From positions 1 through 13,064 of the forward strand of contig JAEEQI010000058.1 in the NCBI GenBank assembly GCA_016285215.1: 13,064 bases of DNA. Reading direction: 5' to 3'. Positions 1 to 8,700 of this stretch are shown here, piece by piece. Below the pieces are notes generated by a model. The model did no database searches. It was not told where the DNA came from and worked only from the letters and a program-made list of their open reading frames with translations. Each line of letters opens with the position of its first letter. Within the stretch, counting starts at the first letter, position 1. The translations under genes and the position numbers were made by a program. Origin of the DNA: Bacteroidales bacterium. GTDB lineage: Bacteria > Bacteroidota > Bacteroidia > Bacteroidales > UBA932.

Positions 1-278
1 TTAAATCCCTTGCCGTCGAAATAGGTAAAAGGGCTGTTGATCATGCAGCGGACGTACTGGGGCCTCATGTAGTCCAGGCGCTTGAACAGTTTGTTCCAGT
101 CGGCCTCGGAGACATCGCTACCCCAGGAGAGGGCTTCGTCATAGGGGTCCCACTCCACGCCGTTACCCAGGTAGCAGGGGTTGATGACTTCGTCCGTCAA
201 ACGCAGGGTAATAGGACGGGAACAGCCTGCCGCGGTGAGCAGCAGGCTAATAAAAACGATAAGGCTGAAGTTTCTCAT
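1..278 (-). CDS. Secreted lipoprotein, N-terminal fragment; possible glycoside hydrolase
   Basis: This is the first 92 codons of a gene that runs off the left edge. The ATG at 278-276 overlaps the TGA of the upstream GH26 gene in an ATGA, which suggests translational coupling and membership of the same operon. Residues 1-19 form a lipoprotein signal peptide: a short basic start (MRN), a hydrophobic run, then LTAAGC with the lipid-bearing Cys at 19. The mature start (CSRPITLRL) has no acidic cluster after the Cys, unlike many surface-exported Bacteroidota lipoproteins, so a periplasmic face is plausible. The stretch YLGNGVEWDPYDEA (about 36-49) followed by W61, FKRLDYMRPQYVRC (65-78) and MINSPF looks like the entry to a TIM-barrel hydrolase, where a WDPY-type motif and the first helix and strand precede the active site. 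Position after two mannanases would suit a beta-mannosidase or another mannan-trimming enzyme. That is inference: the catalytic residues lie outside the window and I cannot assign a family. Confidence 0.82.
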   Translation of the reverse strand, partial: MRNFSLIVFISLLLTAAGCSRPITLRLTDEVINPCYLGNGVEWDPYDEALSWGSDVSEADWNKLFKRLDYMRPQYVRCMINSPFTYFDGKGF

Positions 279-1438
279 TGCACCGTTATACCTGTAACGG
301 GGTTATACATCTTGGGAAGGTCGTTGCAGAAGAAAGTATCCGGACGACCATACATTTCCTTGAAACTGTCCACGGAAACGTGACCGGGGAAGACGGAGAA
401 ATAATGGCTTCCCTGCTCCATGGGGTCGTACTTGTTGCGCCAGGTCACCAGCATGGACATCTTGCGGCCCGCCATGGGGGCGGCGATGTTGGTGATCCAG
501 TAATCGGCCACCTTGAAGCCCTCCACGCCGGTTTCGGTGACGCCGGCGGGCTTGCGTTTCTTTGTGGACAGGGTGGACAGCACCTTGAGGTTGTTCACGA
601 ACACATTGTTGTTGATACCCTGGTAACAGTCCATGCCGATAAAGTCCACATATTCGTCTCCCGGCCAGCGGAAGAGGAAGTCGCTCTCGGTGCGGGCGCC
701 GTCCATCTGGGGCGAGATGGCATAGATGAAATTATGCACGCCCGCCGCCTTCATATAATCGACGAAATAACGCCAAAGGCCGATGAACTCCTGCTCGGTG
801 GTGCAGGACTTGCCCCACCAGCTCCAGGTTTGCGTGTGCTCGTGGAAGGGTCTCATAATGACGGGAATCACTTTGCCGTCGGCCCCTTTCAAATTATTGG
901 CGATGCCAGCCAGCTTATCCAGCCAGCCGTTGAATTTCTTCTGGGTATCGCTGCCGCTTTTCAGGATTTCGGCCACCACCTGATTGCTGGAATTGTCCCA
1001 GGCATCGCCGCCCGTGAGCGGATTGTTCAGGTGCATACAGGCCAGAATAACCATACCGCGGTTGTAGGCCTGCTTCATCAGTTTGATCCGAAGCGCATTG
1101 TCATCCACCTCCGTAGTAGAACGCTCGTCCATGAAACTGGCAAAATCGAGGGCGTAGACGGCCGGATAATCGCCGCACACGTCCTTGGTGTCGGAGCCGC
1201 CTTCCGTTCCGTACCATTTGCGGCCATACATCAGGTCGTCGTGATGGCCGAACATCCAGCCTTTATCCCGGATGGCCCAGAGGTTGGAATACAGGGCTTT
1301 GGTTTCGGCGGTGGCGTTGGGATCGGCCAGGCTCAGGGTAACGGTCTTGTCCGGTTCCGGATCGGGGTCCTGTTTATTTCCGTTGCATCCGCAAAGGAGC
1401 GGCAGCGCCAGCACGGCAGCTAAAAAAATGCTTTTCAT
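275..1438 (-). CDS. GH26 endo-beta-1,4-mannanase, lipoprotein (distal copy)
   Basis: 387 aa. A lipoprotein signal peptide ends in LLCGC (lipid Cys18), followed by an Asp/Glu/Pro-rich linker (KQDPDPEPDK, about 22-31) that would tether the enzyme and could act as a surface-export signal. The rest, about 40-387, is a single GH26 catalytic domain with no carbohydrate-binding module. Family hallmarks are GWMFGHHDDL (60-69), MHLNNP (135-140), the acid/base motif RPFHE with Glu200 followed by WSWWG, GMDCY (268-272), and the nucleophile motif TETG with Glu302. Both catalytic glutamates are present, so the enzyme should be active by the retaining mechanism of GH26, most of whose members cleave internal beta-1,4-mannosidic bonds. 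The start follows directly on the TAA of the upstream paralogue with no spacer, and the stop overlaps the next ATG. A hand alignment gives roughly 64% identity to the upstream copy over the catalytic domain. Mannanase is the best call; exo-acting, mannobiose-releasing behaviour is possible and cannot be read from sequence. Confidence 0.93.
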   Translation of the reverse strand: MKSIFLAAVLALPLLCGCNGNKQDPDPEPDKTVTLSLADPNATAETKALYSNLWAIRDKGWMFGHHDDLMYGRKWYGTEGGSDTKDVCGDYPAVYALDFASFMDERSTTEVDDNALRIKLMKQAYNRGMVILACMHLNNPLTGGDAWDNSSNQVVAEILKSGSDTQKKFNGWLDKLAGIANNLKGADGKVIPVIMRPFHEHTQTWSWWGKSCTTEQEFIGLWRYFVDYMKAAGVHNFIYAISPQMDGARTESDFLFRWPGDEYVDFIGMDCYQGINNNVFVNNLKVLSTLSTKKRKPAGVTETGVEGFKVADYWITNIAAPMAGRKMSMLVTWRNKYDPMEQGSHYFSVFPGHVSVDSFKEMYGRPDTFFCNDLPKMYNPVTGITVQ

Positions 1439-2617
1439 TTATTCTACAATTACGTTTTCGGCCATTTTGTACATATCCGGCAAATCCTCACAGAAGAAGG
1501 TATCGGAACGCTGATACAGCGCTTTGAAACTATCCTCTGACACGTGTCCGGGGTAAACCGAATAATACGGCTTTCCCGTCTCCAAAGGATCGTATTCGTT
1601 GCTCCAGGTAACCAGCATGCTCATTTTCCGGTTGGCCATGGGAATGGCAATGTTTTCCAGCCAGTAATTCGCCTTCTGGAAGTTTTTTACGCCAATTTCG
1701 GCTACACCCGCCGGCTTCTTCTTGGCCTCGGAGACGTTCCCAAGCAGTTTCAGATTGTTCAGCAAGACCGAATAGTCCAATCCCACATAGCAGTCGATGC
1801 CGACGAAGTCTACATAATCATCTCCGGGCCAGCGTATGAGGATATCACTCTCACTGCTGGCTTTCACATTCAGGGCCGGCGAGATGGCATAGAGGAAATT
1901 ATGCACCCCGCGGCTTCTCATACCGTCTACCAGGAAGCGCCACAGGGCCACATATTCGGCCTGGGTGGTGCAGGTGTTTCCCCACCAGCTCCACTCGTGC
2001 CCGTGTTCGTGGAAAGGGCGCAAGATGACGGGAATCTGTACGCCGTCGCTGCCTTTCAAATCTTTTGCAAATGCAGCCAGATTGTCCAGCCAGGAATTGA
2101 AAAGGACGTTGGTCTCACTGCCTTCTTTCAGAATCTCAGCAGCCACCTGATTGCTGGAATTGTCCCAGGAATCCCCGCCGGTGAGCGGGTTATTCAGATG
2201 CATGCAGGCCATAATGACCATCCCGCGGTCGTAGGCCTCCTTGATGGTGCGAAGTTTATGGGGATTTTCCTCCAGTGTCTGGAAAGGAGGCACCTTGCGG
2301 CCATCCATAAAGGAAGCCACGTCCACCGCATAGATGCCGGGATAGTCTCCGCACACGTCTTTGGTGTCCGAGCCGCCTTCCGTATACTGCCATTTGTGCC
2401 CGAAGAGAAGGTCACTCTGATGGCCAAAGATCCAGCCCTTCTCCCGGATGGCCCAAAGGTTTGAATACAGGGCCTTGGTTTCCGGGGTGGCACTCTTGTC
2501 CACAATGGTCAGGGTAACCGTCTTGTCGGGCTCTTCGCCACCACCCGCAGGCCCGTCCCCCTGGCAGGAAAAGAGCAGGGGGACGGTTGCGAGCAGTATG
2601 ATTAACAAGCGTTTCAC
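1439..2617 (-). CDS. GH26 endo-beta-1,4-mannanase, lipoprotein (proximal copy)
   Basis: 392 aa, paralogous to the downstream GH26 gene. The signal peptide ends in LLFSC (lipid Cys18), followed by a Gly-rich linker with GGGEEPDK (about 25-32). The catalytic domain covers about 40-390: GWIFGHQSDL (61-70), MHLNNP (139-144), acid/base Glu204 in RPFHE followed by EWSWWG, GIDCY, and the likely nucleophile Glu307 in GVAEIGV. Where the paralogue has TETG around the nucleophile, this copy has AEIG, so the glutamate is kept but its neighbours differ. A short indel separates the copies near residues 107-120 (KVPPFQTLEENPHK here). These differences sit near the active-site cleft and suggest different product profiles or locations rather than redundancy. 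The start lies 5 bp after the stop of the SusE-position gene. Both catalytic acids are present, so it should be active. I infer that one copy acts at the cell surface and the other possibly in the periplasm, as in two-mannanase PULs, but both carry lipoprotein signals. Confidence 0.92.
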   Translation of the reverse strand: MKRLLIILLATVPLLFSCQGDGPAGGGEEPDKTVTLTIVDKSATPETKALYSNLWAIREKGWIFGHQSDLLFGHKWQYTEGGSDTKDVCGDYPGIYAVDVASFMDGRKVPPFQTLEENPHKLRTIKEAYDRGMVIMACMHLNNPLTGGDSWDNSSNQVAAEILKEGSETNVLFNSWLDNLAAFAKDLKGSDGVQIPVILRPFHEHGHEWSWWGNTCTTQAEYVALWRFLVDGMRSRGVHNFLYAISPALNVKASSESDILIRWPGDDYVDFVGIDCYVGLDYSVLLNNLKLLGNVSEAKKKPAGVAEIGVKNFQKANYWLENIAIPMANRKMSMLVTWSNEYDPLETGKPYYSVYPGHVSEDSFKALYQRSDTFFCEDLPDMYKMAENVIVE

Positions 2618-2622
2618 TATGC

Positions 2623-4245
2623 TTATTCTGCAGGTTCGTCTTTCTTGAAGATCATGATGTAATTGAATGGCGCATAAACCAGTGCATCAAAATCTTTGTA
2701 CTGGAACGCTGGTACAACAGTTACATCATCCTCATTCTGCAACGGGAAATCAAAGGCAATACCATCTACGGTCAGTTCCTTCTGATTCTTACCAAACTTG
2801 TATGTGCCGCTGGTAAGGAAATTGGCGACGGTCGTATTGATTATCGCTCCTTTCATGGTGGTGAAGGAAATGATACCAGCTTCCTTGTCGCAGACAAAAC
2901 TGCTCTTGCCACGGGGCAGACGGGCATAATAAGGGCTCAGATCCAGCTCACCGGTACCAGCCAGGTTCTTTTCGGCCAGCCACTTGCAATCCCAGAACTT
3001 TTCGTCGTTACCGGGCAAGTAGTTAGCTTCACCTTTGATAAAGTTTCCTTCCGTAGAGGCTACAGTCAGAACCAGCTTGTTGTCACCTTCCCACCATATG
3101 GAATTGTTCCAGTTCCAACTCTTATCCTTCGGGTCCATAAACACGGCACCACCCGTACGGCCATACACGGTAAAGCGCTTCAGACTGTAAGTACCGTTCA
3201 GATCTAATTCTTGTTCCGGCTCCGGGACTACAGGATCCACGGTGTTCTTCCCCTCGGTGCCTTCGGTCTTGGAGGCAGCGGGAATCTCATCCACGGGCTC
3301 TACCAGCACGAAGAACAGACGGGGACGCTTGACAAACTTGTCATAGTCAGTGTAGATATTGGTCCAGTCGTCCACGCCGCTGAGTTTGAAGCCGAAAGCC
3401 TTCTTCTCCACGGTGAGCACCTTGCCTTCGTACACGGTATAATCGCCGGCATCCATAAACTCACCCGTCGTCACTTTACCGTTGGCATCGTAGAAGGAGA
3501 TGGTGTTGTTCACGTAGTCACGCACCCAGGTGCTTTCTCCTACGGGAATCTGACGGTAGAACTTGTGAAGGTCAATATCGGTATCGCCTTCCAAGTTGTA
3601 TTTGGCCTTGAACAGGCAGTTCCAGTGTTTGCCGTTGACACCGCCGTAATGGATGCACTTACCCGTAGTGTTGCCATCGTCCATAATCTTGTCCATGGTA
3701 AACTCCAGGTAGTCGTCGTACTCGGCTGCCGGGCCGAAACCTTCGGCCGTATACCAGCACCAGTCCTTCGATTGGGGATCCATGAGCGCACCGCCACCCC
3801 ACTCGGGGCCGGTACCGCCCCAGACACGGGAGGTCTTGATGGCATAGCAGCCGGTGAGGGTCTCGGTGAATTCCGTCATGTTGATGGTATAGGTGCGGGT
3901 CTTGCCCGTACCCGACGTAACGGCGATGGTAGGGTTTGCGCCGGAGAAATCCACGGTACCGCCACGCTGGATGGTGGACGTAGCCTTGTAGGAAAGCTCC
4001 AGGGTTTCAATGGCCACCTTGGACCAGTCGGTCACCAGGGAGGTGGCCAGAGAAACGTCGATGATGCCGGTGGTCTCGTCCACCTCACTCACCTTGGCCA
4101 GACCAGCCTGACCGGCGAACTTGATATTCAGGATCTTACGGTCGTTGTTCCAGCTGCCTTCCTCTACTGCGTCCCAAGGCTTCTTGGTGCAGGCGCCCAG
4201 TAACACAAGAGCGCCCAATGCGATGAATAGAATATTGCGTTTCAT
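2623..4245 (-). CDS. SusE-position surface glycan-binding lipoprotein with duplicated domain
   Basis: 540 aa. A lipoprotein signal peptide ends in LLGAC (Cys19). Residues about 37-123 form a beta-rich N-terminal domain (ILNIKFAG ... TYTINM) like the immunoglobulin-type spacer modules common in Bacteroidota surface glycan-binding proteins; DUF5018 is my guess and not confirmed. Two homologous C-terminal modules follow, at about 132-316 and 351-534, joined by a flexible acidic/Pro linker (317-350). Matching blocks include ALMDPQSKDWCW with VFMDPKDKSWNW, KHWNC with KFWDC, and IPVGESTW with LPRGKSSF. The modules are rich in Trp and Tyr, as expected of carbohydrate-binding surfaces. There are no catalytic signatures. 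The gene sits directly after susD (6-bp gap) and before the mannanases (5-bp gap), the usual SusE/SusF slot. The inferred role is to hold mannan chains at the cell surface for the GH26 enzymes and SusCD. The ligand is inferred only from the neighbouring enzymes. Confidence 0.85.
   Translation of the reverse strand: MKRNILFIALGALVLLGACTKKPWDAVEEGSWNNDRKILNIKFAGQAGLAKVSEVDETTGIIDVSLATSLVTDWSKVAIETLELSYKATSTIQRGGTVDFSGANPTIAVTSGTGKTRTYTINMTEFTETLTGCYAIKTSRVWGGTGPEWGGGALMDPQSKDWCWYTAEGFGPAAEYDDYLEFTMDKIMDDGNTTGKCIHYGGVNGKHWNCLFKAKYNLEGDTDIDLHKFYRQIPVGESTWVRDYVNNTISFYDANGKVTTGEFMDAGDYTVYEGKVLTVEKKAFGFKLSGVDDWTNIYTDYDKFVKRPRLFFVLVEPVDEIPAASKTEGTEGKNTVDPVVPEPEQELDLNGTYSLKRFTVYGRTGGAVFMDPKDKSWNWNNSIWWEGDNKLVLTVASTEGNFIKGEANYLPGNDEKFWDCKWLAEKNLAGTGELDLSPYYARLPRGKSSFVCDKEAGIISFTTMKGAIINTTVANFLTSGTYKFGKNQKELTVDGIAFDFPLQNEDDVTVVPAFQYKDFDALVYAPFNYIMIFKKDEPAE
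2644..3195 (-). repeat. Internal duplication, module B of the SusE-position protein
   Basis: Encodes residues about 351-534. It opens with GTYSLK, has VFMDPKDKSWNWNNSIWW and KFWDC, and closes with YIMIFKK, matching module A block by block. A cluster of Trp residues (377, 379, 384, 385) sits where A has W162, W164 and Y165, which makes this a candidate sugar-binding platform. Confidence 0.75.
3298..3852 (-). repeat. Internal duplication, module A of the SusE-position protein
   Basis: Encodes residues about 132-316 of the SusE-position protein. It aligns by eye with module B (2644-3195) from the opening GCYAIK, through ALMDPQSKDWCW and KHWNC, to the closing FFVLVE. Copy A carries an extra aromatic/Gly stretch (WGGTGPEWGGG, 142-152) that B lacks. 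The relationship is clear at protein level only; no obvious nucleotide repeat remains, so the duplication is old. Confidence 0.75.
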
Positions 4246-4251
4246 GGTTAC

Positions 4252-5778
4252 TTACTTGATATTAGGATTCAGGTCGGTCTCGATGGACGGGATGGGATAG
4301 AAGACAATGTCGTCGTCGCTGGTAATACCCTGACCAACCAGAGCCTGCACATTGTGCAGCTGGCCAGTGCGGCGCATGTCATAGGTAATGTTGCCCTCGA
4401 AGGACAGTTCGTAGATACGCTCCATAATTACGGCCTGGCGGAACTGAGCCTTGCTAAGACCGGGCGTCAGGTCGCCCAAGCCGGCACGGTTGCGGATGTA
4501 GTTCACCAGCTCGTAGGCCTTCTCGGTAGGACCGGCAGCCTCGGCATAGGTGAGGGCAATGTCGGAGTAACGCATAAGATAAGGCTTGGTGGAAGTCTTG
4601 TCACCCACAAAGTCAGGGTCGATGAACTTGCGGCAGAACGGATAGGTAAGACCGCCGTTCGGATAAGACTTGGAAACATTGCCTTCGGCATCGTACACCT
4701 CCTTGCAGATGAGCCAGTCCTTGCGCAGGTCGCCTTCCGCGAAGCTGTTGTAGAAGCCGATATTGGTGCGGTATTCACTCCAGCCGTCGTGCGAAGGAAT
4801 CATTACATCGGTATCGCCCTGCTTCAGATAGATGGTACCGCCGGCGATATACGGGATGTACATCTTGGAGATCTTGGAGTACTGGCCTTCGTTTTCACCT
4901 GTGCGGTCCATGCTCATGATGAAGATGTGCTCGGGGCCGTCAGGATACTGCACGTCGTAGATATGCATAAGATCGGGATCGAAGGCATAGGTGGTCTGCT
5001 GGGGATTGTCCACCACGCCGGCAGCAGCCTCTGCAGCCTTGGCATAGTAATCGTCCACGTCAAAAGACATATCCTTGTACTGGGCAACGCCATACTCCTT
5101 GGCCGATGCCAGGTACAGATAGGTCTTGGCCAGCAGGCCCTGGGCGGCGGCCTTGTCCGCGCGGCCGGTTTCGGGCTTTGCGTAGTAAGGAAGCAAGCTT
5201 TCGGCCGTCTTCAGGTCTTCGATCACATATCCCCACTGCTCGTCCAGCGTAGCGGCAAGACCGGCAGCAGTATCATCGATGGAGGTAACCACCTTCATGT
5301 GAACGGGCACGCGGCCGAAGTTGCGGGCTAGGTTGAAGTAGGAGTAGGCCCTCATAAAGTAGGCCTCGCCCACGAAACGGTTCTTCAGATCCTCGTCGAT
5401 ACTCATGCCAGGCACGTTCTCAATGACGGCATTGGCACGGTTGATGGTGATGTAGGAATACTTGAAGAAGTTACCCAGCGTGGTGTTGCTCTTGAAGTTG
5501 TTCAAACTCCAGGCATCCAGGTCCTTGGTGCTCTGGGTGGCGTCGCCCTTGGGATCCAGTTCGTCGGTGTTCATACCGCCCAGGAACACAATGGCGCGGG
5601 AGTACTCGATGTAGTTGATGGCATCGTAGATATACATGGTGGCAGCCTGTGCGTCGGCCTCTGTCTTATAGAAGCTGCCTTCCGAGTAGAATCCATAAGG
5701 TTTCTCCTCCAGGTTGCAAGCGGTCAAGCAAAGTGCTGCGAGAATGAAAGCGATTTTATTTTTCATGGCTGCACACAT
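4252..5778 (-). CDS. susD: SusD/RagB-family outer-membrane glycan-binding lipoprotein
   Basis: 508 aa, a normal SusD length. The lipoprotein signal ends in CLTAC (Cys21), followed by NLEEKPYGF, whose acidic pair just after the Cys fits surface export. SusD signatures are the N-terminal FYKTEADAQAATMYIYDAI (37-55), the helical TPR-like part NRANAVIENVPG (113-124) with FVGEAYFMRAYSYFNLARNFGRVPV (starting at 135), and the C-terminal MRYSDIALTYAEA and IMERIYELSFEG blocks followed by the DMRRTGQL end. It would form a lid on SusC and bind beta-mannan-derived oligosaccharides at the cell surface. Start choice: ATG at 5778 overlaps the susC TAA as TAATG and has AT-rich sequence upstream. The ATG four codons later (5766, MKNKIAF) gives a more typical signal peptide and is a real alternative. 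The gap to the next gene is 6 bp. Family assignment is firm; the ligand is inferred from context. Confidence 0.95.
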   Translation of the reverse strand: MCAAMKNKIAFILAALCLTACNLEEKPYGFYSEGSFYKTEADAQAATMYIYDAINYIEYSRAIVFLGGMNTDELDPKGDATQSTKDLDAWSLNNFKSNTTLGNFFKYSYITINRANAVIENVPGMSIDEDLKNRFVGEAYFMRAYSYFNLARNFGRVPVHMKVVTSIDDTAAGLAATLDEQWGYVIEDLKTAESLLPYYAKPETGRADKAAAQGLLAKTYLYLASAKEYGVAQYKDMSFDVDDYYAKAAEAAAGVVDNPQQTTYAFDPDLMHIYDVQYPDGPEHIFIMSMDRTGENEGQYSKISKMYIPYIAGGTIYLKQGDTDVMIPSHDGWSEYRTNIGFYNSFAEGDLRKDWLICKEVYDAEGNVSKSYPNGGLTYPFCRKFIDPDFVGDKTSTKPYLMRYSDIALTYAEAAGPTEKAYELVNYIRNRAGLGDLTPGLSKAQFRQAVIMERIYELSFEGNITYDMRRTGQLHNVQALVGQGITSDDDIVFYPIPSIETDLNPNIK

Positions 5779-8700
5779 TAAAAGTTAAAGTCAATACCGA
5801 AGGTCCATCTTCTCAGACGGGGATAACCGCCGCTGTAGATGCCGTTGGCGCCCACTTCGGGGTCGTAGCCCTTGAACTTGGTGAAGGTGAACAGGTTGTC
5901 CACGTTCATGTAGAGACGGATGCTTTCCAGGAACTTGGTCTGCTTGCGCAGCGGGAAGGTGTAGCCCACGGCCACGGTCTGGACGCGCACGAAGGTGCCG
6001 TCTTCCACCCACCAGTCAGAGAACTTGGTCTGGCGGTCGTCACGCAGCTTGGGATACTTGTTGCTGGGATTGTCCGTGGTCCAGCGCAGCGGGTTGTTGG
6101 AAGGCTGGCCGAAGGCCTGGGTGTTGATGACGTCGTTGCCGAACACACCGTTGAAGAAGACGCTGGCGTCCAGGTTCTTCCACTTGATGTCCAGGCTCAG
6201 GGAAGCCAGGAAGTCGGGGTTTGGATTGCCGATGATGGTGCGGTCATTCTCGTCCACGGTGCCACTTCCGTCCAGGTCCACATACTTAAATTCACCGGGT
6301 TCGGCGTCGCTGCCGGTAAGACCGGCGGTGAGGCCTTCTTCCAGGCTCTGGACAATGCCGTCCACCTTATAGCCGTAGAACACGTTCATAGGCTGATCGA
6401 TGGCCAGGATGTTGGAATAGCCGCGGAACTGGGCCAATCCGGCACCATAGTACTCGTACTGCATACCCGTGTTGGGATCGGTCATAAGGCCGGCCTCGAT
6501 GGCGTTGCCCAGGCTCACCACGCGGTTGCGGTTGCGGGTGAACATCAGGGTGCCGCCCACCTTCCAGTCACGGTTGCTGTACATGATGCCGTCCAAGGTT
6601 ACTTCGATACCGGTATTCTTGATGGTACCGTCATTCACCCACATACGGTCGTAACCGGAGGACGGGGCGATGTTGCGCTCGCGCAGCAGGTCGTTGGTCA
6701 CCTTGTTGTACCAGTCGACGGTCAAATTCAGACGGTTGCCAAAGAGACTCAGGTCCATACCCACATCTACCTGGGATGTGGTTTCCCATTTGAGGTTGGT
6801 GTTGGCGATACCGCTCCATACGGCGTAGATATTGCCTTCACCGGTGTAGCCGGACTGGTAGCCGGGACCGATGGCCATCTGCCAGGAACCGTTGTAATAG
6901 TATTTGTGCTGGCCGAAACGGCTCAGGGTCTGGTAAGGGGAAATACCCTGGTTACCGGAAATACCGTAGGATGCGCGGAACTTGAGGGCGTCCAGCCATT
7001 CCACGTCCTTGAGGAAGCTTTCGTTGTGAGCGTTCCAGCTAACGGCGCCGGAGGGGAAGTAAGCCCACTTGTTGCCGGAGCCGAACTTGGAGGAACCGTC
7101 GGCACGGGCGGTGAAGGTGACCAGGTAACGGTTGTCGAAGCCGTAGTTCAGACGCAGGAGGCCCGACACCAGCGTGCTCTCCGACAGACCGTTGGAGATG
7201 CGGTAGCGCTCGGGATTACCGGCCTGCAGATTCTCATTACCCAGGGTTTCGTTCACAAAGTCCACACCGGTCATCTCGGAGGAACGGCCACGATAGTTCT
7301 CATAGGAATAACCGGCCATGGCGGTGACGTGATGCTTTTCGGCAAGGACCTTGTCGTAGGTGCCGTAAACATCTACGACCATATTGTCCGACTTACTGTT
7401 CTTGATCTGGCCGTAACCGTTGTTGAATGCACCGGTCTCGGAGTACTTGTCGGGATTGTAGATGTCCTGGATGCTCTCATCGTGCTTATAGTTAAACTGG
7501 CTGGTGAGGGTAAAGCCGTCGAAGAGCTTCCAGTCAATACCTGCATTGGCAATGACACTGGTGCCTTCGGTGGTGTTTTTGGACAGTTCTTTCAGGGCGA
7601 TGGGATGATAGTAATCGCTGGCGCTGTACAACCAGTAGTTTCCTTCGTCGTCATAGACAGGGAAAATGGGGTTACGGCTGTAAGAACGGCCGGGATTGTA
7701 ATTGCGCTTTCCGTAAGTGATGTTGGCGCCTACCTTCAGGGTGAAGTTCTTGAACAGTTTGTGGTCAACGGAGAACTTGCCGCCGAACTTCTGATAATAG
7801 TCGTCCACATACACGCCGTTGTTGCGGTAGTAGTTAGCGCTGGCCAGGAAGCTGGTCTTGTCGTTGGCGCTGCGTACCTGCACGGTGGTATTGTTGGACA
7901 CGGGGAGCTTGCGAAGCACCAGGTCTTCCCAACGGGTGTTGGTGGTCCAGGTGGTCTGCAGTTCCTGGATGGAAGGATAGTAAACACCGTTGGCGTTTAC
8001 AGCACCGATATACGTCGGCGTGAGGCCGGCGTTCACCTTGGCTTCGTTCTGGGTGATGGCCATGAGCACGGGGTCACGCCACAGGTCCAGTTCGGAAGTC
8101 ATCTGCGACAGGGTGGTCTGCTGGCGCACGCTGATGGAGGTCTTGCCGGCAGCCGCCTTGTTGGTGGTGATGAGGATGACGCCGTTGGCGCCGCGGGAGC
8201 CATAGATGGCCGATGCGGAAGCATCCTTCAGCACTTCCATAGATACGATGTCCTGAGGATTGATCTGAGAAAGGTTACCCGCGTCACCGAAGGGGAAGCC
8301 GTCCACCACCAGGAGCGGAGCGTTGGAGCCGTTCACGGAAGAATTACCGCGGACCCGCACGATGGACGAAGCGCCCGGTTCCTGCGAGTTATTGATAATC
8401 TGCACGCCCGCGATGCGGCCCTGCATCAGGCTCTCGATCGAATTGGCCGGGACATTGGTGATGCCTTCCGTCTTCACGGAAGCCACACTGCCGGTGAGGT
8501 CGCTCTTTTTCATCTGACCGTAACCGACCACCACAATCTCTTCCAGCTGCTCGCTGTCTTCGGTGATGATGAAATTCACCACGCTGCGGCCGTTCACGGC
8601 TTCCTCTTCCGGAAGATAGCCGATGAAGGACGCCTGCAGAACGGCGTCGGAAGCCACTTTGGTGAGGATGTAGTTGCCGTTAGCGTCGGCGGAAGTACCG

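Noticed and set aside
278..1423. 381-codon plus-strand frame opposite the distal GH26 gene
   Set aside because: Antisense shadow of a gene with complete catalytic motifs; the paralogous GH26 gene gives a similar shadow at 1544-2464, which shows it follows from the sense codons.
1439..2617. Proximal GH26 as a catalytically dead binding protein because TETG is replaced by AEIG
   Set aside because: The nucleophile glutamate itself (Glu307) and the acid/base (Glu204) are both present, so loss of activity is not indicated.
3211..5331. Long plus-strand frames (3211-4203 and 4354-5331) opposite the SusE-position gene and susD
   Set aside because: No signal peptide, domain or start context, and composition typical of antisense reading.
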